Source: Streptomyces radiopugnans
GTDB lineage: Bacteria > Actinomycetota > Actinomycetes > Streptomycetales > Streptomycetaceae
Length of the DNA stretch: 64,000 bases
Direction of reading: 5' to 3'
Assembly (NCBI RefSeq): GCF_900110735.1
Contig: NZ_FOET01000002.1
Location: 497,733-561,732 of the forward strand
In this document: piece after piece, positions 32,310 to 41,593 of the stretch
How positions within the stretch are numbered: position 1 is the stretch's first letter
Layout of the letters: every line of letters begins with the position of its first letter
The notes under the pieces: model-generated
Told to the model about the DNA's origin: nothing
Seen by the model: only the letters and a program-made list of their open reading frames with translations
Databases searched by the model: none
Program-made: the position numbers and the translations under genes

Positions 32310-32876
32310 TCAGGCCGGGGCGTCGGGGCCGGGGGCCTCGCCGGTGGGCCGGTCGGCGCGGTAGACGTGGTGGGCGCGGCCGTCGGCCGGGTTGTCCGGG
32401 TCCAGGTCGGCCGTGCCGACCCTGCGCAGCCCGGCCTTCTCCAGTGCCCGCCACGACGCGCGGTTGGCCGCGTTCACGGGGACGACGACTGCGGACGCGT
32501 CCGGGTGGTCGGTCCAGGTGGCCGCCACGACCGCCCGGATCACGCGCGGCCCCAGCCCCCGTCCCACCCGGGCGGGGTCGCCGATCAGGTAGTCGATCGT
32601 GACCGCCGAGTCGGGCAGTTCGACCTGGCCGGCCAGCTCCGCGCGGTAGTCGGGGTAGTCCGCGAAGCGGCACCGCTGCACCAGGGCGACCGGTGCGCCG
32701 TCCTCCGTCACCAGCAGGTCCTCGGACGGCTCCTCGCCGCGCGCCGCCGGGCCGAAGTCCCGCGCGACCGCCTCCGCGGACGTGTCGTGGTGCCACCACC
32801 GCGCCACGTGCGGCTGCGCGAGCCATTCCCGCAGCAGCCCGAAGTCCTCTTCGGTCACCCGCCGCCATGTGAGCAT
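32310..32876 (-). CDS. GNAT acetyltransferase, AAC(6')-like
   Basis: A 188-residue protein: LTWRRVTEEDFGLLREWLAQ, PHVARWWHHD, TIDYLIGDPARVGRGLGPRV (the acetyl-CoA loop R-G-x-G at the end) and VVPVNAANRASWRALEKAGL. The 'LREWL..PHV..WW' pattern is shared with AAC(6')-I aminoglycoside acetyltransferases and with siderophore acyltransferases such as RimJ/IucB types. No siderophore genes are near. Either role is possible. Confidence 0.82.
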   Translation of the reverse strand: MLTWRRVTEEDFGLLREWLAQPHVARWWHHDTSAEAVARDFGPAARGEEPSEDLLVTEDGAPVALVQRCRFADYPDYRAELAGQVELPDSAVTIDYLIGDPARVGRGLGPRVIRAVVAATWTDHPDASAVVVPVNAANRASWRALEKAGLRRVGTADLDPDNPADGRAHHVYRADRPTGEAPGPDAPA

Positions 32877-33014
32877 CCCGCCTCCCCGCCACTCCCGGTC
32901 CGCGCCGGCTCCGGCGATCCGCCGCGCCTAAGGTCCACCACGGGATGATCCCGGACGCGGGCGGCGGCGGGAAAACCGTGTGACGCGCGGCGCCCGATCA
33001 TCGATACTCCGCGC

Positions 33015-33962
33015 GTGGCCACCTCGAACACCTCGAACACCTCGGACGCCGACAGGACCGAAACCGGCCCGTCCCCCCGGTCCCCCCTGACCGCGTCGGC
33101 CGGCCGTGTCTTCGACACGGTCCCGCCGACGGTGCTGGTACTGCTCGGCATCGTCAGCGTCCAGGTGGGCGCGGCACTGGCCAAGAACCTGTTCAGCACG
33201 GCGGGCAGCTTCGGGACGGTCGCGCTGCGGCTGTTCTTCGCTGCGGCGGTGCTGATGCTGCTGTGGCGGCCGTCGCCGCGCATGAACCGCCGAGCGTGGA
33301 CGGTGGTGCTCGGCTACGGCGCGGTCCTGGGCCTGATGAACCTGTGCTTCTACCTGGCGCTGGCCCGGATCCCGCTGGGGATCGCGGTGACCATCGAGTT
33401 CCTCGGGCCGCTGGGGGTGGCCCTGGCCGGGGCGAGGCGGTGGCTGGACGCCTTCTGGGCCGTGCTCGCGGCGGGCGGGGTGGTCCTGCTGATGGAGGGA
33501 CGCGGCGAACTCGACCTCGTCGGCTGCCTGTTCGCCCTCGCCGCGGGGGTGTGCTGGGGGCTGTACATCCTGCTCGGCGCGGCGCTGGGCCGCCACACCT
33601 CGGAAGGCGGCGGCCTGGCTCTGGGCATGGCCGTCGCGGCGCTGATGGCCGTGCCGTTCGGCGTGGCCGACAGCGGAACGGCGCTGCTCCAGCCGTGGGT
33701 CCTGGCCGCGGGGCTCGGGGTGGCACTGCTGTCGTCGGTGATCCCGTACTCGCTGGACCTGGAGGCGCTGCGCAGGATGCCGCCGCGTGTGTTCGGCATC
33801 CTGATGAGCCTGGAACCGGCGGTGGCGGCCCTCATCGGCCTGGTGGTGCTGCGGGAGTCGCTGTACTGGTCGCAGTGGCTGGCGGTGCTGTGCGTGGTGG
33901 TCGCGTCGGCGGGCGCCACCCGCGCCACCCGTGCCGCCCGCGCCTCCCTCCCGGACGCCTGA
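33015..33962 (+). CDS. EamA/RhtA-family membrane transporter
   Basis: A 315-residue protein with ten hydrophobic helices in two EamA halves. The first half includes FGTVALRLFFAAAVLMLLWR and YLALARIPLGIAVTIEFLGP, and the second ends SVIPYSLDLEALRRMPPRVF and LMSLEPAVAALIGLVVLRES. These motifs are those of the RhtA (threonine/homoserine exporter) subgroup of drug/metabolite transporters. The GTG start at 33015 is set by the frame; the first 35 residues are Thr/Ser-rich and cytoplasmic. Confidence 0.88.
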   Translation: MATSNTSNTSDADRTETGPSPRSPLTASAGRVFDTVPPTVLVLLGIVSVQVGAALAKNLFSTAGSFGTVALRLFFAAAVLMLLWRPSPRMNRRAWTVVLGYGAVLGLMNLCFYLALARIPLGIAVTIEFLGPLGVALAGARRWLDAFWAVLAAGGVVLLMEGRGELDLVGCLFALAAGVCWGLYILLGAALGRHTSEGGGLALGMAVAALMAVPFGVADSGTALLQPWVLAAGLGVALLSSVIPYSLDLEALRRMPPRVFGILMSLEPAVAALIGLVVLRESLYWSQWLAVLCVVVASAGATRATRAARASLPDA

Positions 33963-34034
33963 CCGCCGGTGCCTGTCCTGCCGGCACCCGACCGCCGGCA
34001 GCGGCCGGCGGAGGCCGGCGCGGGGAGACGGCCG

Positions 34035-36096
34035 CTACGGGGTGCGGGCGCGGGAGGCGAGGTGGTCCTGGAGTTCGCGGTGGCGGAGCTGGTAGGCGGT
34101 GCCCGCCAGACGCAGCAGCCCGGCGCCGTAGCACCAGTGGAGGAACCGGCCGAGCCGCCACGGGAGCCGGTGGCGGTTCCACCGCCGGGTGCACAGCAGC
34201 AGCGCCGCGTACCGCACACCCGCGATCCCGAACAGCAGCCCGGCCGCGAGCGCGAACGCGGGCACGCACACGAGCTCGGCGTCGAAACGCCTCTCCGCGT
34301 CCTGCGGGTCGATGCCCCCCAGGACGACGGGGGCCGAGCCCCCCGACACGAAACCGAGAACGATGCCGAAGACGGTCCCGAACACGAGATTGCCCCGCAT
34401 GACGTCTCGCGGATCGGCGGCTCCCACCGCCCCCGGGGCCACCAGCAGAAGCGCCGACGCGAATCCGAGGCCGAGCACGGCCCCGGAGGCGCCTCCGGCC
34501 ACGAATCCGTACGCACTCCCGAGTCCGAGCCGCTTCACCGCGCGGCGCCGGTCGGCCGGGCCCGGAACGGCCGCAGACTCATCCGGTCCAGTCGCGGCAT
34601 GACCACCGCCCAGGCCGCGGACACCGACACCGCGGCCGTCACGAACAGCAGCCCGGCGCCCATCAGCTGCAGCGGGAGGAACCCGAGTCGGTGGTCGCCC
34701 GGGGGAGCAGCGCGGCGGCGCAGAGGAGCCAGGCGGTCGCGAGGAGGGCGGCGTGGACGGCCCGGGGCAGGCGGGAGCCCGCCAGCGGCCACAGTTCGTG
34801 GAGCACGATGTCGGTGCCGGACAGCGGCCATCCGCCCACGGTCCGCCCGGTGGCGGCGTTGCGGTCGAGGTGGACGGCCAGTTCGGTGAGCCGGGCGCGG
34901 ACCTGCTCGGGGGTGTACCGGGCACGGCGCCGTGTGCCGGACAGGGCGTCGGCGGTGGCCGTGGCGGTGGGGACGAGCAGTCCGAGCAGGTGCTCGCTCA
35001 CCGCCTCGGCGGTGTCCGGCTCCGGGGCGAGCAGCTCGGCCGGGTCGCGCAGGTAGGCGCCGGTCCTCTCGTCGCGCGGCTCGTGGACGAGGGAGGCCAG
35101 GGTCAGGCGCCAGGGGGTGGACAGGCCACGGGCCAGCGGGCCGTCGGGGGCCCGCTCCAGTTCGTCGATCACCGGCTGCCAGCGCCCGGGGTCGGCGGCC
35201 CGGGCGCGCAGGAAGCCGCCCGCCCCGGCCGCGTCGACGGGACGGATCTCCACACGGGCGGCGTCCTGGGCCCACACGCCCCGCAGCCCCTCCAGGACCG
35301 TGTAGGTGCGGGTGCGGCAGGTCAGCACCAGCCCGGCCTTGCCGTCGGCGCCCTGGTAGCGGTTCAGGGCGCGTACCGCCCGGCCGGCCCGGGAAGCGTA
35401 CCCGGGCATGGAGTCGGCGTCCATCTCGTCCAGACCGTCCAGCACCGGCAGCACCAGCCGGGCCCCGACCAACTCCCGGGCCGAGGCCGCGGGCAGCCGG
35501 TAGGTGTCCCTCAGGCGCCGGGCGATCCACTCCCCGAGGTCATCGTCGGGATCCCAGGAAGCCAGGGACAGAAGTACCGGCACCGGGTCGTCCGGTGTGC
35601 GCCGCGACAGCAGGCGCAGCATGAGCTGGAGGGCCAGCACGGTCTTGCCCGCTCCCGGGGCTCCGGTGACCACCAGCCTGCGGGGGCGCAGGTCGCGGTA
35701 GTAGTCCACGACTTCCCCGAGCCGCCCGCCGGCCCCGGCTCCGGCGGCTGTGTTGGCCGGGGCCGGTCGCAGGGTGAACCGGACGTCGACGGTCCTGTCG
35801 TGGTCGCCGAGGAGCTGCTGCCGGGCGGTGCGCGTCTCGTCGAGCACCGCTACCGCCAGCCGTGCCGCCACCTCCTGGAGGTTGGTCTCCTGCCGGCGCA
35901 GGGCCTGGGCGCCGTGCCGGGCGGCGACCAGGGCCACGGCCAGGGACACCAGGGCGATCACCGCGCCCACCCCGTCGAACGTGCCGTCCACCACGACGCC
36001 GCTGTGCGCGGCCCGCGCCCCGAACCCGACGGCCGCCACCAGCGCCACCGCCGCCAGCACCGCCAGTCCCCGACCCTGCCCGCGTCCTCTCCCCAT
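34035..36096 (-). pseudogene. NACHT-domain NTPase with membrane tail, two apparent frameshifts
   Basis: From the ATG at 36096 the protein has two N-terminal hydrophobic helices, then a NACHT domain with Walker A LVVTGAPGAGKTVLAL (residues 141-156) and Walker B LVLPVLDGLDEMDADSM (about 214-230), and helical parts with RYTPEQVRARLTELAVHLDR. The frame breaks near 34701-34705 (five G on the + strand) and continues one frame over (LGFLPLQLMGAGLL), then stops at 34535. A further single-base shift near 34550 rejoins it with AVKRLGLGSAYGFVAGG and the family-type ending LPWRLGRFLHWCYGAGLLRL...YQLRHRELQDHL. A reading as two genes joined by GTGA (second 34035-34538) is possible. NACHT proteins are STAND switches, some antiviral; target unknown. 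Confidence 0.75.
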
Positions 36097-36329
36097 GACG
36101 CCCCATCATCGCGGAGCCGACATGCCCGCCACCGGACGGGCCGGGGCGCCCGCGGTCCGGGCCGTTCGCGGACGCCGGCGCGGTGACCGCGCAGGAACGC
36201 GGCGGTGGGTGCGGACCGGATCAGATCGGTGTCGCGGTACCGCAGTACCGCGGTGCCGTCAGCCGTACACGGCCACGGCTTCGGCTTCGGCGGCGGCCCG
36301 CTGCAGGAGCCGGTGGGTGGCGGGGGCAC

Positions 36330-37877
36330 TCACGACCGGTCCGCGGAGGCGTCGAAGTCCTCGGTGCCGAGGCCGAACAGCCGGTCGTCGTTCCACCACT
36401 CCGGCGTCTCGTCGACAACCGGGGTGAGTTCCAGCAGCGTCACCTCGTTGCGGCCCAGGACGAGGTCCACGTCGGCGCGCCCGCCGGCGACGGGCACGCT
36501 CCGGTGCGAGCGGGCGGGTTCGGCGGCCTCGCGGAGGGCGTCGAGCCGGCGGTTGTCGGGCGCGAGCGGCCGCCCCATCTCGCACCAGGCGGCCCAGGGG
36601 TTGCCGGCGTCCTCGCTCACGGAGCGGCGGAGCGCGAAGGCGGAGCCCCGCGCGTCCGGGGCGCCGACGGGCAGGGACAGCCGGACGGTGTGGCCGTCGA
36701 CGGGTTCGCCGCCGGCCGGGTCGGCCGGCGCCCAGGCCAGTACGGTGACGCGCCCGTCGCCGTGCCGCGTCACCAGGTGGTCCTCGCCCCGGGCGAGCAT
36801 CTGCTCGCCCATCTCGGCCATGAACGCGTACAGGTGGTAGGTGGGCTTCTTCACCTGGCGATGCGTCAGCAGCCCGAAGCCGCCGTGGAACGGCGCGGTG
36901 GGGACGCCCACCTCCTCGAAAACGTCGCTGAACGTCCAGTACGAGAAGGAGTCCGCTACGTCGCCTCCGTTCGCCAGTACCGGCGCGAGGTACGCCGCGT
37001 GGAACGCGGTGTCGTGGATGGGGTTGTCCGGCCGGTACGAGGAGTTGAACTCGGTGATGTGGACCGGCAGGTCAGCGAGCCCGGTGCCCGCCAACTGCCG
37101 CCGTGGGGCGCCGAACTGCTCCAGCAGCGCCGACGCCGGCATGAGCGTCTGGTGAGCGCCGAACGGCACGGGCCGGACGGGGCCGGAGGAGTAGGCGTGG
37201 CGGCTCACGAAGTCGATCGGCAGGTCGCGGGCCTCGACGAACTCGGCGAAGCGCTGGATCCACTCGTCCTCGTATCCCGGCGCCAGTGAGGGTCCGCCGA
37301 CCCGGAGTTCGGCGTCGACCTCCTTGACGGCCAGCGAGGTCACCTCGTAGAGGCGGTGGTAGGCGTCCTGGCCCGCGGACCAGAACGGCGCCAGGTTGGG
37401 CTCGTTCCACACCTCGATCGGCCACCGGCGCACCTGGTCGATGCCGTAGCGGTCGGCCAGGTGCCCGATGACGGCGCGGACGAGGTCCGCCCACTCCTTC
37501 TCGTCGCGGGGAGGGGTGATGTTGCCCTTCCACCAGAACACGGTGTCCTCGCCGGAGGCGAGCCCGGACGGCATGAAGCCGAGTTCGACGAAGGGCGCGA
37601 CGCCCGCCTCCAGATAGGCGTCCACGACCTGGTCGACGTATGTGAAGACATGGCGCACGCGCCGCTCGCCGGCGTGGTCGTAGGGACGGTGGACGCCCAT
37701 CCCGTCGCTGAGCAGGCCGTGCCCCCGGATGTGCCGGAAACCGATCTCCCTCTGGACGAGGCCGAGCGACTCCTGGTAGTCGCGCCGCAGCGCGAGGTCG
37801 AGCCGGCCCGTGCCGACGCAGTGGCGCCAGGCGTCGGAGAACCGGGCCGTCGGCTGCCGGGGTACGACGATCCGCAT
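36330..37877 (-). CDS. GH39 glycoside hydrolase, probable beta-xylosidase
   Basis: A 515-residue cytoplasmic enzyme without a signal peptide. It releases xylose from short xylo-oligosaccharides by a retaining mechanism. The acid/base Glu is E159 in PIEVWNEPNLAPFW and the nucleophile is E276 in LPVHITEFNSSYRPDN, spaced as in other GH39 enzymes. A beta-sandwich follows the barrel (VTVLAWAPADPAGGEPVDGH). The ATG at 37877 has an AAAGGAA ribosome site. It is divergent from the importer operon and shares its operator region, so both should respond to the same inducer. Alpha-iduronidase, the other GH39 activity, is unlikely in this context. Confidence 0.9.
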   Translation of the reverse strand: MRIVVPRQPTARFSDAWRHCVGTGRLDLALRRDYQESLGLVQREIGFRHIRGHGLLSDGMGVHRPYDHAGERRVRHVFTYVDQVVDAYLEAGVAPFVELGFMPSGLASGEDTVFWWKGNITPPRDEKEWADLVRAVIGHLADRYGIDQVRRWPIEVWNEPNLAPFWSAGQDAYHRLYEVTSLAVKEVDAELRVGGPSLAPGYEDEWIQRFAEFVEARDLPIDFVSRHAYSSGPVRPVPFGAHQTLMPASALLEQFGAPRRQLAGTGLADLPVHITEFNSSYRPDNPIHDTAFHAAYLAPVLANGGDVADSFSYWTFSDVFEEVGVPTAPFHGGFGLLTHRQVKKPTYHLYAFMAEMGEQMLARGEDHLVTRHGDGRVTVLAWAPADPAGGEPVDGHTVRLSLPVGAPDARGSAFALRRSVSEDAGNPWAAWCEMGRPLAPDNRRLDALREAAEPARSHRSVPVAGGRADVDLVLGRNEVTLLELTPVVDETPEWWNDDRLFGLGTEDFDASADRS

Positions 37878-38079
37878 GGTGGGGGTTCCTTTGCTGCGGT
37901 GCGGTGCAGTGCGGTGCGGTACGGGGTGAGGCTCGCCGGAGGCGTTCGGCATGAAGGCCGGTCCTCCGGTTCGAGGCCCGGAAGCCGGGGGCCTGGCCGG
38001 GTGCGACCGGGCCCTTCTCCGATCGTCACCGCACCCGTTCGTGACCGCCTACGACGGTGACCGCGTCAGTAACGATTGG

Positions 38080-38097
38080 ACAACTTGCGAAAACTGT
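38080..38097. promoter_or_regulatory. Secondary LacI-type operator candidate
   Basis: ACAACTTGCGAAAACTGT matches the perfect palindrome at 38157 at 11 of 18 positions, including the CTTGCGAAAACT-like centre. It lies 60 bases away, between the palindrome and the GH39 gene. Looping between the two by a LacI tetramer or dimer pair is possible. Confidence 0.4.
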
Positions 38098-38156
38098 TGG
38101 TTGCTTATCGCTCGTTTCTGACTGTACACCTTAGCTCCCGCTTCGCGGACGGCCCA

Positions 38157-38174
38157 TTAGTTTGCGCAAACTAA
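38157..38174. promoter_or_regulatory. Probable LacI-family operator, 18-bp perfect palindrome
   Basis: TTAGTTTGCGCAAACTAA is a perfect dyad centred on a CG step, the geometry of LacI-family operators. It lies 45 bases before the lipoprotein start and is strikingly AT-rich for this genome. The LacI gene at 43416 in the same locus is the obvious binder. Confidence 0.75.
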
Positions 38175-38218
38175 AGGCAGTTGGATCACTGACGACAGAT
38201 CAGGGAGTTTCCACGGTG

Positions 38219-39508
38219 ATGAGGAAAACCCGCAGCGTGAAGGCTGCCGCGATCGGCTTGGGCATCGCACTCGCCGCCGCAGGCTGCGCCGGCGGCGGCG
38301 ACGGCAGCGGCATCTCGTCCGACGGCAAGGTCACGCTCACCCTCTGGACGAACGCGATGGAAGGGCGTGGTGCGGAGTACTGGAGGGACGCCGCGAAGAA
38401 GTACCACGCGCTGCACCCGGACGTCACGATCGAGGTCCAGTCGGTCCAGAACGAGGACCTCGACGGCAAGCTGCAGAACGCGCTCAACTCGAACTCCGCG
38501 CCCGACGTCTTCCTGCAGCGCGGTGGCGGCAAGATGCGGGCCATGGTCGACGCCGGCCAGATCCGGGCGCTGGACCTGACCGACACCGACAGGGCGAACG
38601 TGGGCACGGCGGCTCTCGAGGGCGTCTCGATCGACGGCAAGGTCTACGCGATGCCGCTCGACACGCAGCCCGAGGGCGTCTACTACAGCAAGGACCTGTT
38701 CGAGAAGGCCGGCATCACCTCGCCGCCGACGACGATGGACGAGCTCGAGGACGCCGTCGCGAAGCTGAAGGCGATCGATGTCGCGCCGATCGCGGTCGGC
38801 GCCAAGGACGCCTGGCCGGCCGCGCACTGGTACTACAACCTCGCCCTGCGCGAGTGCAGCCAGGAGGTCATGCAGGAGGCCGCCAGGTCGCTCACGTTCG
38901 ACGACGCGTGCTGGACCAGGGCCGGCGAGGACCTGGCGTCGCTCCTGGAGGCCGACCCCTTCCAGAAGGGCTTCCTGACCGCTTCGTCGCAGCAGGGCGC
39001 CGGATCGTCGGCGGGCATGCTCGCCAACCACAAGGCGGCCATGGAGCTCATGGGGAACTGGAACCCCGGTGTGATCGCCGACCTGACCCCGGACAAGAAG
39101 CCGCTCCCCGACCTGGGCTGGTTCCCCTTCCCCGCCGTGCCCGGCGGCAAGGGCGACCCGACCGCCATCATGGGCGGCGCCGGCGGGTACTCGCTGTCCA
39201 GGAACGCCCCCGAGGAAGCCCTCGGCTTCCTCCGGTTCGTCGTGACCAAGGAGCAGCAGGAGGCCTACGCCGAGGCCTTCGACACGATCCCGGTGAACAA
39301 GGAGGCCCAGGGGGTCGTCACCGAGTCCTACAACATCTCGGCACTGGAGGCCTTCAACAAGGCCGCCTACTCGATGCAGTTCCTCGACACCGTCTACGGC
39401 CAGAACGTCGGCAACGCCATGAACATCGCCGTCGTGAACCTGATGGCCGGCAAGGGCTCCGCCGCCGACATCGTCAAGGACGTCAAAGCTGCCGCCGAGA
39501 AGGGCTGA
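38219..39508 (+). CDS. Sugar ABC transporter substrate-binding lipoprotein
   Basis: A 429-residue family-1 solute-binding protein. The signal peptide ends in lipobox LAAAGC (lipidated C23). Mature features are VTLTLWTNAMEGRGAEYWRD, ALNSNSAPDVFLQRGGGKM and AMPLDTQPEGVYYSKDLFEK, then a late GGAGGYSLSRNAPEEALGFL. It should deliver oligosaccharides, probably xylo-oligosaccharides judging from the GH39/GH43 partners, to the two permeases downstream. No ATPase gene is present, so a shared MsiK-type ATPase is expected. A GTG one codon upstream (38216) has better spacing to GGGAG and may be the true start. Confidence 0.92.
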   Translation: MRKTRSVKAAAIGLGIALAAAGCAGGGDGSGISSDGKVTLTLWTNAMEGRGAEYWRDAAKKYHALHPDVTIEVQSVQNEDLDGKLQNALNSNSAPDVFLQRGGGKMRAMVDAGQIRALDLTDTDRANVGTAALEGVSIDGKVYAMPLDTQPEGVYYSKDLFEKAGITSPPTTMDELEDAVAKLKAIDVAPIAVGAKDAWPAAHWYYNLALRECSQEVMQEAARSLTFDDACWTRAGEDLASLLEADPFQKGFLTASSQQGAGSSAGMLANHKAAMELMGNWNPGVIADLTPDKKPLPDLGWFPFPAVPGGKGDPTAIMGGAGGYSLSRNAPEEALGFLRFVVTKEQQEAYAEAFDTIPVNKEAQGVVTESYNISALEAFNKAAYSMQFLDTVYGQNVGNAMNIAVVNLMAGKGSAADIVKDVKAAAEKG

Positions 39509-39518
39509 GTAAGCAGAC

Positions 39519-40541
39519 ATGAGCAACACCCTGGGTACTGGCACGGCCGACGGCCGTCAGTCGCAGGGCACGCCTCGAGCCGGGGACGCGGCCGGGTCCG
39601 CGTCCCCGGCTCCGCCGCGAGCGGCTGCGCACCGCCGAGGCCGTGCCAGGATGCGAATCGAGATCGCGGTCCTGTCCGCACCGGCGATCACCGTGTTCCT
39701 GATGTTCGTGATCTTCCCGGTCGCGCTCGCCGCGTACTACGGCTTCTACCGGTGGCAGGGCTACGGGGCGCCCACCGACTGGGTCGGTCTGAACAACTAC
39801 AAGCTGATCCTCACCGACCCCGCGTTCCAGGACGTCCTTGGGCACAACGGCCTGATCCTGGTGCTCTCACTGGTCGTCCAGGGCCCGCTGGCGATCGTCC
39901 TCGCGCTCCTGCTCAACCAGCGGATCCGCGGCCGCTCGGTCATCCGCGTCCTGGTCTTCGTGCCCTACATCGTCTCCGAGGTCATCGTCGGCACCGGCTG
40001 GAGCCTGATGCTCCAGAGCAACGGAGCCGTCAACGACCTGCTGCACCGGATCGGCCTGGGCTCCCTGGCCGCCGACTGGATCGCCGACCCGGACCTGGCC
40101 ATCTGGACGCTGATGGCCATCATCTCGTGGAAGTACATCGGCTTCGCGGTGATCCTGATGCTCGCCGGCCTGCAGTCGATCCCCGACGAGATCTTCGAGG
40201 CCGCGCAGATCGACGGCGCCTCCTACTGGCAGATCCAGCGCCGCATCACACTGCCGCTGCTGGGGCCGACGATCCGCATCTGGGCGTTCCTGTCGATCAT
40301 CGGCTCGCTGCAGCTGTTCGACCTCGTCTACATCATCTGGGGCCAGTACGTCTCGGGCACCGCGGGCACCTCGACCATGGCGATCTACATGCTCGCCCAG
40401 GGCCGCAACGCGGGCAACTACGGCTACGGCAGCGCCGTAGCGGTCGTGATGTTCGTGATCTCGCTCATCGTCGCGCTGGTCTACCAGCGCTTCGTCCTGC
40501 GCCGCGACCTCCGGGGCGCCGTCACCGAAGGGACCGTGTGA
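39519..40541 (+). CDS. Sugar ABC transporter permease (MalF/UgpA type)
   Basis: A 340-residue protein with a 40-residue cytoplasmic leader and six helices. The coupling motif EAAQIDGASYWQIQRRITLP (EAA loop) is complete. The first helix reads APAITVFLMFVIFPVALAAY. It starts 10 bases after the lipoprotein gene and its stop overlaps the next permease start by one base (TGATG). Confidence 0.93.
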   Translation: MSNTLGTGTADGRQSQGTPRAGDAAGSASPAPPRAAAHRRGRARMRIEIAVLSAPAITVFLMFVIFPVALAAYYGFYRWQGYGAPTDWVGLNNYKLILTDPAFQDVLGHNGLILVLSLVVQGPLAIVLALLLNQRIRGRSVIRVLVFVPYIVSEVIVGTGWSLMLQSNGAVNDLLHRIGLGSLAADWIADPDLAIWTLMAIISWKYIGFAVILMLAGLQSIPDEIFEAAQIDGASYWQIQRRITLPLLGPTIRIWAFLSIIGSLQLFDLVYIIWGQYVSGTAGTSTMAIYMLAQGRNAGNYGYGSAVAVVMFVISLIVALVYQRFVLRRDLRGAVTEGTV

Positions 40542-41443
40542 TGGGCGCGACGACCGCCACCACCCGTACGTCCTCCGCGGCGAAGCCGAAGGCGCCCACC
40601 GGCCGTCGCGATCGCCGCGACGGGCCGCGGAAGTGGGGGCACCCCTTCACCTACTTCGTCGCGCTGCTCTTCGTCGGCGTCTGCGTCGCGCCGGTGCTCT
40701 ACATGGTGCTCGGCGGCTTCCGCACCAACTCGCAGATCACCACGGACCCGGCCGCCCTGCCGAACCCCTGGGTGGCCGGCAACTACATCGACGTCCTGAA
40801 GTCGACGGTGTTCTGGGGCGAGTTCGCCAACTCCCTCATCGTCGCGATCGCCAGCACCGCCGGCATCGTCGTCCTCGGCCTGATGGTGAGCTTCGTGATC
40901 GCACGCTACGACTTCAGGCTCAAGGGCGCGATGTACTCCCTGTTCGCCGCGGGCCTGATGTTCCCGATGGTCGTCGCGATCACTCCGCTGTACCTCGTCA
41001 TCAAGGACCTCGGCCTCGTCGACAACCTGCTCGGCGTGATCGTCCCGCAGATCGCCTTCGGCCTGCCGGTGACCGTCATCATTCTGGTGCCGTTCCTCAG
41101 GGCCATTCCGAACGAGATCGAGGAGGCCGCCGCGATCGACGGCATGAGCCGGCTCGGGTTCTTCTTCCGCATGGTGGTCCCGCTGTCGCTGCCCGGTGTG
41201 GTCACCGTCGGCATCCTCGGGTTCGTCGGCAGCTGGAACAACTACATCCTGCCCCTGTACATCCTCAACTCGCAGGCGAACTTCACCCTGCCGCTCGGCG
41301 TCCAGGTGTTCTCCTCGCAGTACTCCACGGACACCGCGAAGGTCCTCGCGTTCACCTCGCTCGCCATGCTGCCCGCACTGATCTTCTTCTCGGTCTTCGA
41401 GAAGCGGATCGTCGGCGGCCTCACCGGCGCCGTGAAGGGCTGA
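40541..41443 (+). CDS. Sugar ABC transporter permease (MalG/UgpE type)
   Basis: A 300-residue protein with six helices; FTYFVALLFVGVCVAPVLYM is the first. The EAA loop reads EEAAAIDGMSRLGFFFRMVV, followed by PLSLPGVVTVGILGFVGSWN. It ends AMLPALIFFSVFEKRIVGGL as in MalG-type partners. It pairs with the upstream permease in the membrane. The gap to the hydrolase gene downstream is 150 bases with GC-rich inverted segments. Confidence 0.93.
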   Translation: MGATTATTRTSSAAKPKAPTGRRDRRDGPRKWGHPFTYFVALLFVGVCVAPVLYMVLGGFRTNSQITTDPAALPNPWVAGNYIDVLKSTVFWGEFANSLIVAIASTAGIVVLGLMVSFVIARYDFRLKGAMYSLFAAGLMFPMVVAITPLYLVIKDLGLVDNLLGVIVPQIAFGLPVTVIILVPFLRAIPNEIEEAAAIDGMSRLGFFFRMVVPLSLPGVVTVGILGFVGSWNNYILPLYILNSQANFTLPLGVQVFSSQYSTDTAKVLAFTSLAMLPALIFFSVFEKRIVGGLTGAVKG

Positions 41444-41593
41444 AAGCGGCACCAAGGACCCGAACCGGACCGGACCGCCCCCACCACGACGCCGGCGGGG
41501 GCGGGTGCCATGCCTCCGGCGGGGCCGGGCCTCCGGCCGGCGGCATCGCTCGGCCCGCGGCACGCCCCCTGCCGCCCCCTGGAAAGGACCGCC

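Larger units (their letters stand above)
37878..38218. other. Divergent regulatory region between GH39 and the sugar importer
   Basis: No gene fits here. It is AT-richer than its surroundings between 38060 and 38180. It contains the 18-bp palindrome and the weaker copy listed separately, and a run of GGTGC-like pentamers (37893-37925) close to the GH39 start. Promoters for both directions must lie here. Confidence 0.7.

Noticed and set aside
34035..34538. Separate small membrane-protein gene overlapping the NACHT gene by GTGA
   Set aside because: Its sequence (including the RHRELQDHL ending) is the normal C-terminus of this NACHT family, and two single-base repairs join the frames; kept as one disrupted gene, with the alternative noted there.
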